A stretch of DNA of 64,000 nt. Source: Cunninghamia lanceolata (lineage: Eukaryota; Streptophyta; Pinopsida; Cupressales; Cupressaceae). The notes beneath the pieces were generated by a model that saw nothing but the letters and a program-made list of their open reading frames with translations, was not told where the DNA came from and made no database searches. The stretch spans positions 13,196,001 through 13,260,000 of the forward strand of contig BSBN01001965.1 in NCBI GenBank assembly GCA_027924645.1, written 5' to 3'. This document shows positions 12,903 through 24,334 of the stretch, one piece after another. Each line of letters begins with the position of its first letter. The stretch's first letter is position 1. A program made the position numbers and the translations under genes.

Positions 12903-13560
12903 ATGAGGACTCACAACATATCCTATCAAAGAATGTATGATCTTAGGGAATTCCCCTTTGATCTGCATACCACTAAATCCCATGCACCATTCGGCTTAGC
13001 AGCCATTCCATGTATCAATGAATGGGATATCAAAAACATGTTGGTTGGAACAATTGAAATCATCAAAGAAGGAGATAAAAAAGAAGAAAAATGGACTTCC
13101 ACTTATAAGTTTGGAGAAACATCTCACTCACAAAACCATGAAAGCTTGTGGACCCTACATTTTGATGGAGCTAGTTACAAGATAGAGGCAGGGATGGGGA
13201 TAATCTTGACATCTCCCAAAGGAAAATCCCTCCCCTTCTCCTTGAGACTAGATTTATTTTACACCAATAACATCACTGAGTATGAAGCCCTATCCCTAGG
13301 AATCATCCTAGCCATGAGAATGGGGGTCAAAAAATCTCTACCTTTGGAGATTCTCAGTTGATAATCAACCAAGTTGTGGAAAATTATGAGACATAGTTAG
13401 AATGATTACAACCTTACAAGGAAACCATCAGGAAGTTGGTTCAGTTCTTTGATTTCTTCTCCATCAAAGCTATACCTAGAGAAGAAAATCAAGTGGCAGA
13501 CTCAATGGCCACGTTAGCCACATTATTTTTGCCATGTGCTCAATTACAAAATTAAGAATA
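12903..13560 (+). pseudogene. archaeal-type RNase H (aRNH) of element D, located before RT
   Basis: The motif WTLHFDGASYKIEAGMGIIL (about 13150-13205) is the start of the RNase H fold with its first catalytic Asp. NITEYEALSLGI (about 13270) carries the catalytic Glu. After a frameshift near 13360 the frame continues with SQLIINQV (third Asp region) and IPREENQVADSMATLA (about 13470-13520, fourth Asp). This is the extra RNase H typical of Tat elements, distinct from the Gypsy RNase H at 14835-15240. It lies between protease and RT. I checked the RNase H to integrase junction at 15180-15300 and saw no second copy there. Confidence 0.8.
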
Positions 13561-13839
13561 TATTGTCTCAGTATGTGAAGAACCTTTATTGGAATGTGAA
13601 GAATTACCAAATATCCTAAATTATGCCATGGGTCAAGAAGAGAGACCAACTCAAGACTACACTGAGAATGACGAAGCCATCTTAGAATATCTACATGCTT
13701 ATGATGGACTTCCAAGAGTACACCACAAAAAGGATACATGATCCTCCCTCATCAAGATGGCTATTTTGGGAATGAGAAAGAAATCCTTTAGATTGAAGTA
13801 AACTCAGATTTACCACCTTCTCATCAGAAGTTTGAGGAA

Positions 13840-14790
13840 GGACACCAATCCCTAATAGGAGACACAATTGACATCAATGTTGGAACACCCAAAAAACCTA
13901 GGATGTTAAAACTCAGAGGAGAGCTAAATGACAAAGAACTAGAGGAGTACACATAATTCCTCATCAAATATTTGGATATATTTGCATGGGCATATTCAGA
14001 CATGCTAGGGTTATATTCAAAGGTTTTGGTGCATAACTTAGTGACAAAACTAGATACCAAACCCGTGAAACAAAAACCAAGGCCCATCAAGCCGCAAGTA
14101 GCTAAAATGGTTAAAGAAGAACTAAAAAGCTACTAAATATTAGTTTCATCAAACCAGTGGATTATTCAAATTGGGTGTCAAACATTGTCCCAGTTCTGAA
14201 GAAGAATGGAAAAATTTGGATATGCCTCAATTTTAGAGACATCAATCAAGCTTTCCCAAAGGACGACTTCCCTTTACCATCCATTAATCAAATTGTTGAT
14301 TCAACGGTCGGTTATGAGGTCCTTTCCCTCATGGATGGATTTTTAGGATATAACTAGATCAAGATTGTAGAGGTTGACCAAAACAAAACAACCTTCACCA
14401 CCCCTTAGGGAACTTTTTGTTACATAGTCATGCCATTCAAGTTGAAGAACATAGGAGCAACCTACCAAAGGGCAATGACACATATCTTCCATGATCATAT
14501 ACACAAGATAGTTGATTCTTACATTGATGATCTTCTAGCCAAGTCAGAACTAAGGTCAAAACAAGTGGAGGATCTTCACAAAATCTTCAATAGGCTTCAA
14601 GAATATAAAGTAAGGTTGAATCTTGAGAAGTTTGTTTTCAGAGTGACAGTAGGAAAGTTGCTAGGATTCATTGTCTCACAAAGAGGCATAGATGTCAACC
14701 CAACAAAGGTCAAAGTAGTCTTAAATGCAAGCCCACCAACAAGTGAGAGAGCAGCAAGAGCTTTCTCACCAGACATGACTTTCAAGATTC
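13840..14790 (+). pseudogene. element D reverse transcriptase
   Basis: Gypsy RT blocks in order: FAWAYSDMLGL (about 13980), VKQKPRPIKPQVAKMVKEEL, FIKPVDYSNWVSNIVPVLKK (about 14150), FRDINQAFPKDDFPLPSINQ (about 14235), SLMDGFLGYN, MPFKLKNIGATYQRAM (14430) and the catalytic SYIDDLLAKS (14517-14546). The YIDD box is intact. In-frame stops interrupt it, for example TAG at about 14356 where GYNQ is expected and TAG at about 14407 before GTF. It copies element RNA into DNA in the particle. Confidence 0.85.
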
Positions 14791-14834
14791 ATCCAATCAA
14801 CTAGTTATTGAAAAAGCAAGTTGGCATTACCTAA

Positions 14835-15240
14835 ATGGTAGACTATCAAAATGCATTTGAGCAAGTGAAGAAATTCCTACTAACCCCACCCATGTTGATG
14901 CCACCAAAACATGACAAGCCCTTCATCTTGTACTTCAGAGCAACCAATATCTTCGTAGAATGCATGATAGCTCTAGAAGATGAGGGTGGAATAAAAAGAG
15001 CCATCTATTTCATAAGTTGAACCTTGTTGGAATATGAGAAGAATTATACTGAAGTTGAAAAAGAATGCCTAGCTATAGTCTTTGTGACATGAAGGCTACG
15101 ACACTAAATGTTGAATCAAGAAACTAAAGTTCTAATATGATTTGAGCAATTGAGAACTTTTTTGAGTTAGCCCATGCTCTCAAGAAGAGTTAGCCTATTC
15201 ATAACCTTGTTGAGTGAATTTGAGCTAACCTACATCAACC
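14835..15240 (+). pseudogene. element D Gypsy-type RNase H
   Basis: After RT come AFEQVKKFLLTPPMLMPP (14853 on), PFILYFRATNIFVECMIAL (first catalytic position altered: usual D in YISAS/YVDAS is not present) and YEKNYTEVEKECLAIVFVT (about 15030-15090). ELTYINQKVVK (about 15220) marks the connection end. Several stops occur. It runs almost directly into the integrase N-terminus at 15287. Confidence 0.75.
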
Positions 15241-15286
15241 AAAAAGTAGTCAAATGATAGATAATCCGGTTCCCTAAGAGGAACCT

Positions 15287-16610
15287 ATGAATGAGGTTTT
15301 CCCCGATGAAGAAATTTGTGTGGTAGATCTTGAGAAATATGCCACCTTGTATTGGTACAAAGATATTGTGAACAATCTCGCAAACAAGACTTACCCAGAA
15401 AACATGACCCCTTTGGGAAAAAGATGGTTACGTGTCCTCACCACAAGACATGTTTTAATAGACAATGTGCTCTATCAGAGGTCCCTAGACGGAACGTTGG
15501 TTAGATGTGTTGACAAAGAAGAAGCACACAAGATATTAGAAGAATGTCATAGTGGAATTTGTGGAGGACATTTTGGTGGTCATGCCACGGCAAGAAAAAT
15601 ACACAAAAATGGGATGCTTCTAGTCCTATTTACAAGGGGATGTGATTAAGTTCATAAAGAGGTGTCCAAAATGTCAATCTTACGCTCATGTTCACCACAC
15701 ACCAACAAGAGATTTACAACTGATTGTTACGCCTTGGCCCTTTTCCACATGGGGATTAGATCTGGTGGGGAAGATATCTTCCCCATCAATGGATGGACAC
15801 CTATTCATCATCACTGTGATAGAATATTTCACAAAATGGGTGGAGGCCATGCCTCTCACCATAGTGTCAAGTACCGTAATCACTAAATTCATATTGAATC
15901 AAATCATTTGTAGGTTTGGAATCCCTCAAGTGATAGTAACAAATAATTCCTCGTCATTAAAAAATCTACAAGTAAGAGAGTTATGTGAAATATTTCATAT
16001 CAATCAAAATTCTCCCTCAGTCTATTATCCTCAAGGAAACAGACAAGTAGAAGCTACCAACAAAACTTTGAAGGCAATACTAGTCAAAATCATGAAAGAT
16101 TCTAAGAGGGATTGGCATTTACAATTATATCCAGCTCTATGGGCTTACAAAACAAGTGTTTGTACTCTAATTGGAACCACCCTTTATGCCCTCACCTTTG
16201 GGTTGGAGGTGGTGTTACTGTTGGAAGTGGAATTGCCTAGCCTACAAGTGTCGCTACAAGGGATATTTGATAATGAGGAATATAGAGTGGTCAAGTTGGC
16301 TGCATTAGAAATGATGGATGAAACACACGATTGAGAGCCATTCAAAGGTATGATTCTTAGCTAGCAAGAATGAAAAAGAAATACAACATAAAGGTCATCC
16401 CAAGACCCTTTCAAGTGGGAGATCTAGTGCTCAGGATAGACAATTTGATTGATAAAAGAGCTGGTGAAGGATGAAAATTTAGACCCAATTCGATAGGTCC
16501 TTACATGGTCAAAGAAGATGTCGGAAATGATGCCTATCTCTTGTGCACAATGGAGGGGGAGGAATTTGGTGAAACAGTCAATGCCTTTCACCTCATGAAA
16601 TATTATGTCT
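15287..16610 (+). pseudogene. element D integrase
   Basis: The HHCC zinc-binding module is visible (ECHSGICGGHFGGHATA about 15540-15590; RCPKCQSYA about 15660) with a frame change at about 15640. The core has GLDLVGKI (first catalytic Asp, about 15755) and NRQVEATNKTL (catalytic Glu, about 16045). The second Asp position reads VTNNSS (about 15940) where VTDNG is usual, so a catalytic Asp appears changed to Asn. A C-terminal module (RPFQVGDLVLR, HLMKYYV) ends near 16610. It would insert the cDNA; this copy should be inactive. Confidence 0.85.
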
Positions 16611-18109
16611 AAAAAAATCATAAAACCTAAAAATACAAAAAAAATATATAAAAAATCAAAATGTCAAAAATAATTTGTATCTTGCATTATAGTGAATGAC
16701 TTGCTCTTGTACTATTTTCTCTTTAGTAAGGAGTCTAATGGTGCCTTCATATACGTCATCCTTTCAGGACCTAGAGATTCTGTATTTTCACAATCGCCAT
16801 TATCCTCTTTTGATTCCCAGTGATTCTAATCAAAACCTAGCTCTTAGTTTTACACTTATCCCTATCTTATGAGTCAAGATGCTAGGTCTAAATAAAGTCA
16901 GGATTCAAACTTGCAGTGTTCAAAGGAAGCTTACAAGTAGACCTTCTTAATTATTCCCTAGTAGTAGAAAAGTCCAACCAAATTACAAAAACTTTAGGTG
17001 GCACTCAACCCCTTATCTCTCTTTGCCAAAAATGTCAGGAAGATCAAAACTCTAAAGGAAGAAATCTAAGATCCAAGTGAATAAAAAGATGAGTGATCAA
17101 GATAAGAGTATTGAAAAGTGAGAATTGAGAGATCAAAGTACTGCATATCAAAAATTCCAAAAAGTATTCATTTCTTGAAAAGCCAAAAATCGAAAAAATG
17201 AGAAAAATCAAGTGAGGAAAATACAAAAAAAGTGAAAAAAGAAACAAAAAGAGAGATACAAAAAAAGAGTGTAAGAGAGAAGATTGTTTAATGTTTGTAC
17301 TCTTGGCTGGAGATTAGTCTAAGCTCGAAGCCTCAAGGGTGACATTTTAATAGAGAAAGAAAGGTACAAAGCACACACACGCACTAGCTGAGAAAAACCA
17401 AAGAGTCTAGTAGTCTCTAGGATCATCTTCTACCAAGGGACCCTTGCTCTTTCCTTTTTATCCTTTACCCTGGGTCTACCTTGCTTTCCATCTATGATCT
17501 AAGTCTAGTGAACACCTATAAAATTTGCTTCTTATCTAAGTTGAAAGCTTGTCAGCTTGTCTTATCTAGATAAGGATTAGTATTTAGCCTTTAGTGAAGT
17601 CTTGAAGTTAGAAATGCTCCATATTCATTCCCACTCCCCCTTTGCATTTTAAAAGTCCTATCTCACAACCTTGAATAGGTCTCTTATATTAGGATAGCTA
17701 GCAATCCCCTAAATTTAAAATCGTATCTAAAGAGTATTTATATTGTTTGTTCCACATTACATTCATGTAAAAAATAAGAAAAAGAGTCTCAAAGCAATAA
17801 AGTCAAATGCCATATCTTATGACATTCAATAGAAGTGAAAGTTTCATTTCAGCATTTCTTGTGTTCCTGCATTATCATATCGTAAACTGCATGTCATATA
17901 TATGCCACAAAAATTACAAAATATGTCATTATTGTCATACTTGCATCGTTAAAAGAGTTGAAAAGATCAAACATAAATCAAAAAGTTCCCAAACCTCCAA
18001 AACATGCACAAGAGATGAGTACAAATTTGATAGGTGAAACCCATGAAAGGATAAACTTTCATAAATACATCCAAAGCTTACATATACAAGGGTATCAAAG
18101 AGCTAGGAC
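16611..18109 (+). other. element D spacer between integrase and antisense gene
   Basis: No gene recognised. It contains a purine-rich stretch at about 17040-17290, dense in AAAA and GAAA on the + strand. The only open stretches are short and compositionally biased. Long spacers between pol and the 3' LTR are common in Tat elements. Confidence 0.55.
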
Positions 18110-20560
18110 AAAATGCTCTTAAAAGAATTAGAGGCTCCCCATGCAAGGGGGCACAATTTCAAAAAAGAAGTCAAGGGTGGTTCCCTCCAACGAAACCCTC
18201 AAGACTTCGACTACTCCATCTACAAATACCACTCGTTTCTCCCTGAGACCTATGATAGTGAGGTGTTCTACTATGAGCCTGTGACTATGAAGGCCCCACC
18301 ATACTAGCATCACGTCATCCAAAGTTGAGGCAAGCCATCTCTTGGAGTACCTGGCTCTCACCCTTAAGGGTGTCGACCTAGGTCTTCAACTCTGTATTCA
18401 TCTGGCATCCATCATAGATAGGAGAAAAATGTCAGTGTGTCACCTAGCAAAAGGGGGCACACCAGGGTCATCTAAAAGATGGTCACAAGTCATCCTAGTG
18501 AAGGGAGAAGCCAATCCGACAGTAATCTTGTGAACAAAGTCCCTCCACTCTCAGACATTACCTAAAAGAGCAAATAAAGAGATAAACAAGTCAGTTCCCT
18601 ATGAAAAGAGAAAAGATGAAAGTATGGAAAGCAAATAGAATAAACTTACATGGATCACCAGGCTACCAATCAGAGTCAAATTGTCACATCACCTCATTTG
18701 AATGAGGAGGTTGAGAAACAATAGGAGGACCCTTGGGGATACCAGGAGCATCATCTAAATCATCAATATCATCAAAATTCTCATCCTCGGGAAGGACCTC
18801 ATCTGACGAATCATCATCATCTAGAACATAGTCCTCGTCAGTAGACTCTGAGTCCATAGTCACAACGAGAGATTGGGAAGGAGTCCCTCGTCCCCCATTA
18901 TGTCCTCATATCGCAACTCTAGTAATGGAGACTCCATGAGTCAAGGGAGTCCAAATGATGTTCCTTTGTCCAGTCTCACCCATCTCTAGGATAGTCCTAT
19001 AGCAGGTGGACACGGGGGCAAGTCCTTAGGGATGTCCATGCCAAACTACTATGAGACATGATCAACCTGATGGGCCTCAACTAGACCATTATGGTCTGAA
19101 ATCTAGGATACCCCATGATAGTACTATCTAACCTCACCATCATGGGCCTAGGATCCCTCCATGTCACAATAAGGATCAAAGACCATGTCCTCATCGGTAA
19201 AAGTAGCAACAGTGGATAAAGAAGCATCAAAGTGACCAACATGCATCCATCTCACTGCTCTCAGTAAGCACCTATCTGGAAGTGGAATGAGCTTCTAATA
19301 GGGCCTCATGTGCTCAAATATCCATGTCATGATCAAAGAAGAGTGGCTAAAAGCTAGAGCCCCTCATCATGAAATCTGATAGAAGTCTTTGTAAACCATG
19401 GCCAAGATGTCTGGTCCCTAAGCATAAACTGTGCCCTCCTCAATATCACAAATGATGGGTACCCAACACCATCTTAGATGAGTCGAGACCTTGTCTCCTA
19501 ACACCCTCGATGCAATCAACCCAATCAGGAATCTCCTCAAAAGTAGGATGCGAAGTCATGGTATAGAAGTGAGTTGAACACCTGTCTGATCCCCAGGGTG
19601 ATTCACCCCCATGAATGCTACCCAAAAAACCTTGTCCTCAAAAGACTCACTAACTGGAAAAACTAAAGGTTGTCCCCTCACAGGAACCCCAAGTATAGGA
19701 TACACATCATAAAGAGTGATGGTCCACTCTTTGGAGATCTATGGGAGCTTGAATGCGTTTCTGTCTATATCCCAATAGGTCATAATGTCACAGCATATAC
19801 AAGATACATGATGAATCACAAGCACATGACAAACTCTAGCTAGACCTTCCCTCTTCAGAATAGCACAATCCTCAATACTCAACGAAGCAAACATCCCTGA
19901 GAGCGATCCCTTCTCTTGGCAGGAATTCCATTGGATACGCATGTCCTACAAAATTAGAAGAGAACTTTAGATTAGATCTTGTAAACTTCTAAAATCCCTA
20001 AAAATTGTAAAACTACAGAAAAACCTTACACAAAAAAGTGCATAAATTTTCAAAATTGTAATAAATAGGTGAATACAATAGCTAAAACATGTCAGATCAG
20101 AGTGAAACAAGTATTAAATAGCATGCAAATTCAGTCAAAATTAGCCCAACAGGGTTGCGCTCGGCCAACCTAGGTGTTTTTCTGGATCTCCCCTGGGCGA
20201 CCTTGCTGTTTTGCAGGATCTCTCCCAAGTGACCCTGCTGTCAGACATGATCTCCCCCAGAAGACCCTACCTGACAAAAGGGGTGACCCTAGAGGAAGAT
20301 CCCTCAACAAAAATTGCTCTAAAAATTTCATTTTTTGACCGATTTCAGAAAATGAAAAAATAATCTTGCTCTAAATGATGAGACAAATACAATGCAACAT
20401 AGAAAGTCATCAAAAATACACAATTTCAAGAGATTTTTCACAAAATTTAAACTAGGGTTTAGAGAAGGGTTTTTCACTAATTGCATACCTGATTCTTTGC
20501 AGCTAAAGAAGAGGCAGTCATCTTTACGATCTCCTCGATGATACCTTTCTAACATCTCAC
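18110..20560 (-). pseudogene. antisense plant-mobile-domain (PMD) gene in element D
   Basis: On the minus strand, an acceptor-like TTTTGTAG at 19946-19950 precedes an exon reading NSCQEKGSLSGMFASLSIED and YWDIDRNAFKLP. EWTITLYDVYPILGVPVRG (about 19690-19740), FWVAFMGVNHP (about 19600) and IASRVLGDKVSTHLRW (about 19480) follow. These match the plant mobile domain (MAIN/MAIL1 and transposon PMD family). A run of acidic codons (DEDYVLDDDDSSDEV, about 18790-18840) follows, then a GTAAGT...TTTTAG intron (18562-18649) and a short last exon reaching about 18110. Several stops break it. The family role in TEs is unknown; host members act in heterochromatin silencing. It lies opposite to D, between integrase and 3' LTR. 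Confidence 0.75.
18562..18649 (-). other. short intron in the antisense PMD gene of element D
   Basis: On the minus strand the donor is CAT/GTAAGT and the acceptor CTCTTTTAG/G, with a T-rich body of 88 bases. It follows a GDP codon string just after the acidic tail. The PMD gene of Tat A has a 95-base intron at the matching place (28343-28437). Confidence 0.6.
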
Positions 20561-20910
20561 ACGAACGATTCTGTCACCGTTTCACTCCGATCTCACAATT
20601 TGACTTTCTTTGTTTGCCCTTAGCTTAGTTTCATTTGTGCATTTAGATTAGTTCTTTGCTTTTATGCATTCATTTTATGCATCATTTTGTGTGCTTTCAT
20701 CCCTACAGGTCCAAACCAACAAAGGCAAACAACTAGTCAAACTCAAATGATTCATTGTAAGATTCGTCATTTCAATTTTCATTATTTGTTTATATATATT
20801 TTAAATGCTGGACTAATACTAGTTATTGCAGGTACAATTGCAGGAAAATTGACAATAGGTAAGGCCTAGTTTGAGAAAGGTACCTACCTTCCATGTCGAC
20901 TATCATCCCC

Positions 20911-20923
20911 GAGGGGGAAAATA
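20911..20923 (+). promoter_or_regulatory. polypurine tract of element D
   Basis: GAGGGGGAAAATA ends at the base before the 3' LTR start (TATAAGCAC at 20924). It would prime plus-strand DNA synthesis. Confidence 0.8.
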
Positions 20924-22537
20924 TATAAGCACAAAAATCATGCACAACCTCCATGAGGACTCTTATGATGATTCAAATCCTTGTCACGTACATGTAAGGG
21001 TGAAATAATGTCCTTTAAGAAACAAAGCTCTTGATGACATGTCCTCTTTCTTGTCTTGTTTTGTTTCTTCTTTGTTGATTTCTCTCTCCTCATTTGTGAT
21101 GCTTTTAGACACTTATTGCCTCACTTGTCGATTTACATTTTCTGGGATTTTGACCTTTCTCCTAAGCCTTGTAAGCATTGTGTAGATGATTTTTCACCTT
21201 TCCCCTTTATTGTTCATCTTGTGCACCCCTAGAAGCCTTCTAGAGGTCCTCCTATCCATCTCCTGCTTTTGAATTTCAGTTCTACTCAACCAATTCAAAT
21301 CTCCCCCTATTATTTCCAAATCTCCCTTGGGAGATCCTATAGGTGCAAGTGGAGATTTGGACTCTTGCACATAACTGATTTGTATATAGAGGTAGAACCC
21401 CTCCTTTTCTTCTCTTCTTTCATCTCCCCACCTGCTTTTCTTCAAAAGTCCCTGTCCAGCCTAGATCTCCCCTAGGCGACCCATGGTCGCCCAGGGGTGA
21501 CCCTACTAGCAAAAGGAGCGACCTTGCCATTTTCACCACCACGGAAAAACTCAAGTTTCTCACTCATTTTAGCTCTGTTTTCACTCATTTTTCTTCAAGT
21601 TTGCATGATTTTTTATGCCTAATATGGAGTTGACTATTTAATGCACCCACACATGCATAATTAGCTCCATTTGATCTCAAATTAACTCTTCAATCAATCT
21701 CATGTAATCTCTCATCTCCAATTCCTCTTTAGTGATAAGCTATAATTGAGTTTTCACTCCATAGTTAGCCGAGTTCTCTAGGTAATCAACCTAGTGAACT
21801 CTCCAATCAATCCTTGTTAACTCATTAATCAAATGAGTTAACTTCTCAATCAATCCCATTCCTCAAACCTATAAATACACCCCTCCCTCAAGCACAAAGG
21901 GAGGCAAATTCACTGTGCACACAAATCTTGCAGTTTTTGCTCTCCAACTTAGCATTCAAATGCTCTCAAAGGACAAAAGTGCCTTTTGCTATATTTGTTC
22001 AACCAAGCATCATTACCCTTCTTCATTTAATGTCATTGTGCTCAAACAAAGTTCTCATTAAGCTCATTCAAGCTTCATCAAAGCTTCATTTTGCTTCTTT
22101 GTGTCATTTTGTTGTTAAGAGGATCCCTCACTGCTACAAAAGGACTTGAGGTTGCCTATATCAAGGATTTCTAAGGGTAGTGGAGTCACACAAATCTTCA
22201 GTTCTCTCAGGTTCCTTCATTGTTTTGTTCAATTTATAGGAATTAGAAAACCAAATTTGCTCTTGGGAACAATAAAATATTGCTTTTTCCTTGATAATTA
22301 GATCTTGCATGTTAGAATAGTTGTTTTCATATTTCTAGTTCTAGATTATTAGAAGAAGCAATTTCTTTTTAATTAGATTACTTCAAAACTATCAAAAACC
22401 CAAAAAACTTAGATTAACTTTCATTAGGAAAAATCATATTAGATTACATACATATCTCCCTTTCATAGATTAAAAGAACTTTTCATTTCTAAAATACTAA
22501 AAAAGTACAAAAAAATGTTTTGCATATCATTTAGCTT

Positions 22538-22594
<57 letters not shown>

Positions 22595-23330
22595 TAGAAT
22601 AGACAAACTTGCAAACCCTCGATACCATCATGAGGTAACCATGGTTAGATGATCCAATCAAACCCTCGATACCATCATGAGGTAAAAACATAGACAAAAT
22701 CCTAGGTTGACCAAACCCTAGGTCAAAACCCTAAATCTAGTTAAGGTTAGTAATCACACAACTACCTCCATCTTGGCTGACAAATGTGCCTAGGAGTGAG
22801 AGGAGAGTGGGTGAGGGCTCTCCATGATGAGAGTGAGGAGATCCATCAATGACCATAAAAAGAAACATTTGTTCTACTACAAGGAGACCCATTGGTCATC
22901 TCATTGTTAGAAGAATCGAGACAACTCCAGATACAATGACAACACATTCAACACATAGAAATACAAGAGGACATAATCAAACAAAACTGCTTACTCACAT
23001 AGAGGTTGAATCTAAGAAATCCCAATAGGAGAAGAGAAACTAGTGACCCTTTAGGTCATAGGGTTATCTCAACTACAACTACAATCGAATGAAACATTCA
23101 ACTAAGCACACAACAACAAAGGCCACAGTACTTGCTGAACCCTCTCCACGAAGTCCTTCTCTCCAATGAGCCAAACCCCCATAGTGTCTTGCCTCCTCTC
23201 GACTGGCTACTTCCACGTGAGTGAGAGTGACATGGTAGATCACCTCGTGGCAAGGAGGGAAGTGTCTGTGTACATGCTAAAATCCAACCTGATAGCCCCA
23301 GGCAACCAGAGTCACAGTTTTGAGTGTACA
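20924..23330 (+). repeat. 3' LTR of Tat element D
   Basis: Collinear with the 5' LTR, with the terminal TG changed to TA, and 75 bases longer. Much of the extra length is an expanded AT dinucleotide run (22541-22589) and a tandem copy of a 26-base unit AAACCCTCGATACCATCATG... (about 22612 and 22660). It ends in TGAGTGTACA at 23330, followed by the TSD AAGCC. The TATA box is at 21870-21877. Confidence 0.92.
22541..22589. repeat. AT dinucleotide microsatellite in the D 3' LTR
   Basis: About 24 uninterrupted AT units. The 5' LTR has only GCATGCATATAG at the same place (about 9750), so the expansion arose after insertion. Confidence 0.9.
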
Positions 23331-23335
23331 AAGCC
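23331..23335 (+). repeat. target-site duplication of element D (right copy)
   Basis: AAGCC repeats 8118-8122 exactly. Taking out D rejoins the Copia PBS to the C1 leader. Confidence 0.9.
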
Positions 23336-23429
23336 TAACCATCTTTGACTCTTGGGTGGTAGTGTGAAGGTTGTGTAGCTACAATTGAAGATTTGGTTCT
23401 ATTTGTTTTACAGATCTTGAGTTGATATT

Positions 23430-24334
23430 ATGGTTGGATCTACTATTGTCTCTACCTCTCGTTTAGACATTGAGAAGTTCAATGGTATAGGGTATGAGCT
23501 ATGGAAGATAAAAATGGAGGATTTGCTAGAAGAAAGAAACCATTGGTTGGCTGTCCTAAAAGAGAAGAAACCTGACAATGCCTCTCAAGATGAGTGGGAT
23601 AGATTGGATAAGAAGGTATGGGGAACAATTTGCTTGTGTCTTGCAAATTCTGGCCTATTGAATGTTGCAACGGAATAAACTACACGTAGCTTATGGAAGC
23701 ATTTGGGTGAGATCTATCAAGACAAGAGTATGGTAAACAAACTTTACTTGAAGCGTAAACTATTTATATGAAAATGAAAGAGGGTGAATCGGTTGCAGAG
23801 CATTTAAATTTATTTAATTTATTGTTGATTCAGCATGCATCTATAGATGTTGAAGTTAATGAAGAAGATAATTGTATCTTACCTCTTTATTCTTTACCTG
23901 TCTTAGGAGAATGTTATCCTTGCTATCCCTGCTAACCTCGTGGATCCAAACTTGGATACTCTTGTTTAATTTTTGTTGGCACATGAATTGAGAAAGAAGA
24001 GTTCAGATAGTTTAGGGGATTCTCTTAGTGTTAGGGGAAGGTCTAAGGAAAGAGGAAAGAAAGGAGATCAGAAGGGCCCAAAGATAAGTCCTAGGGTCAT
24101 TCTAAGACTCCTAGGAAGAAGAACAGAGTTAAGTGTTGGAACTACGATAAAAGGGGACATGTGAAGAAGGAGTGCATAAACCAAAAGAAATAGTGGGAGA
24201 CCGCTTCTAAGAAGTCCTCTAATGCAAGTGAAGATGTTTTAATTTCTGCATGCAATGTTTTTTCTAATGATCACTAGTTGGTTGACTCAAGATGTTCATT
24301 TCATATGATCCTGCATAAGGAATGGTTTTCCACA
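23430..24334 (+). pseudogene. Copia C1 gag and start of protease
   Basis: Starts MVGSTIVSTSRLDIEKFNGI and continues with YELWKIKMEDLLEE, RSLWKHLGEIYQDKSMVNKL and MKMKEGESVAEHL, the gag UBN2-type blocks of Tork-like Copia elements. A zinc knuckle CWNYDKRGHVKKEC (about 24133-24174) has Tyr at its second Cys position. The protease start LVDSRCSFHM (about 24280) shows DSR in place of the catalytic DSG/DTG. Coding stops at 24334, where the Tat A LTR begins. Frameshifts lie near 23680, 23760 and 24000. The rest of the pol gene appears to resume at about 58141. Confidence 0.8.

Larger units (their letters stand above)
8123..23330 (+). mobile_element. Tat-lineage Ty3/Gypsy element D, complete with both LTRs
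   Basis: A 15.2 kb LTR element bounded by direct repeats 8123-10454 and 20924-23330 and flanked by the 5 bp target duplication AAGCC (8118-8122 and 23331-23335). Internal order on + is gag, protease, archaeal-type RNase H, RT, RNase H, integrase. A long spacer with an antisense plant-mobile-domain gene and a polypurine tract follow. The LTRs differ at many positions, including indels, so the insertion is not recent. All coding parts carry stops or frameshifts. It is nested in the PBS of Copia C1. Confidence 0.92.

Noticed and set aside
24330..24334. CCACA as the target duplication of Tat A
   Set aside because: I found no matching CCACA next to a plausible LTR end near 57.5-58.2 kb, so the duplication is unproven.
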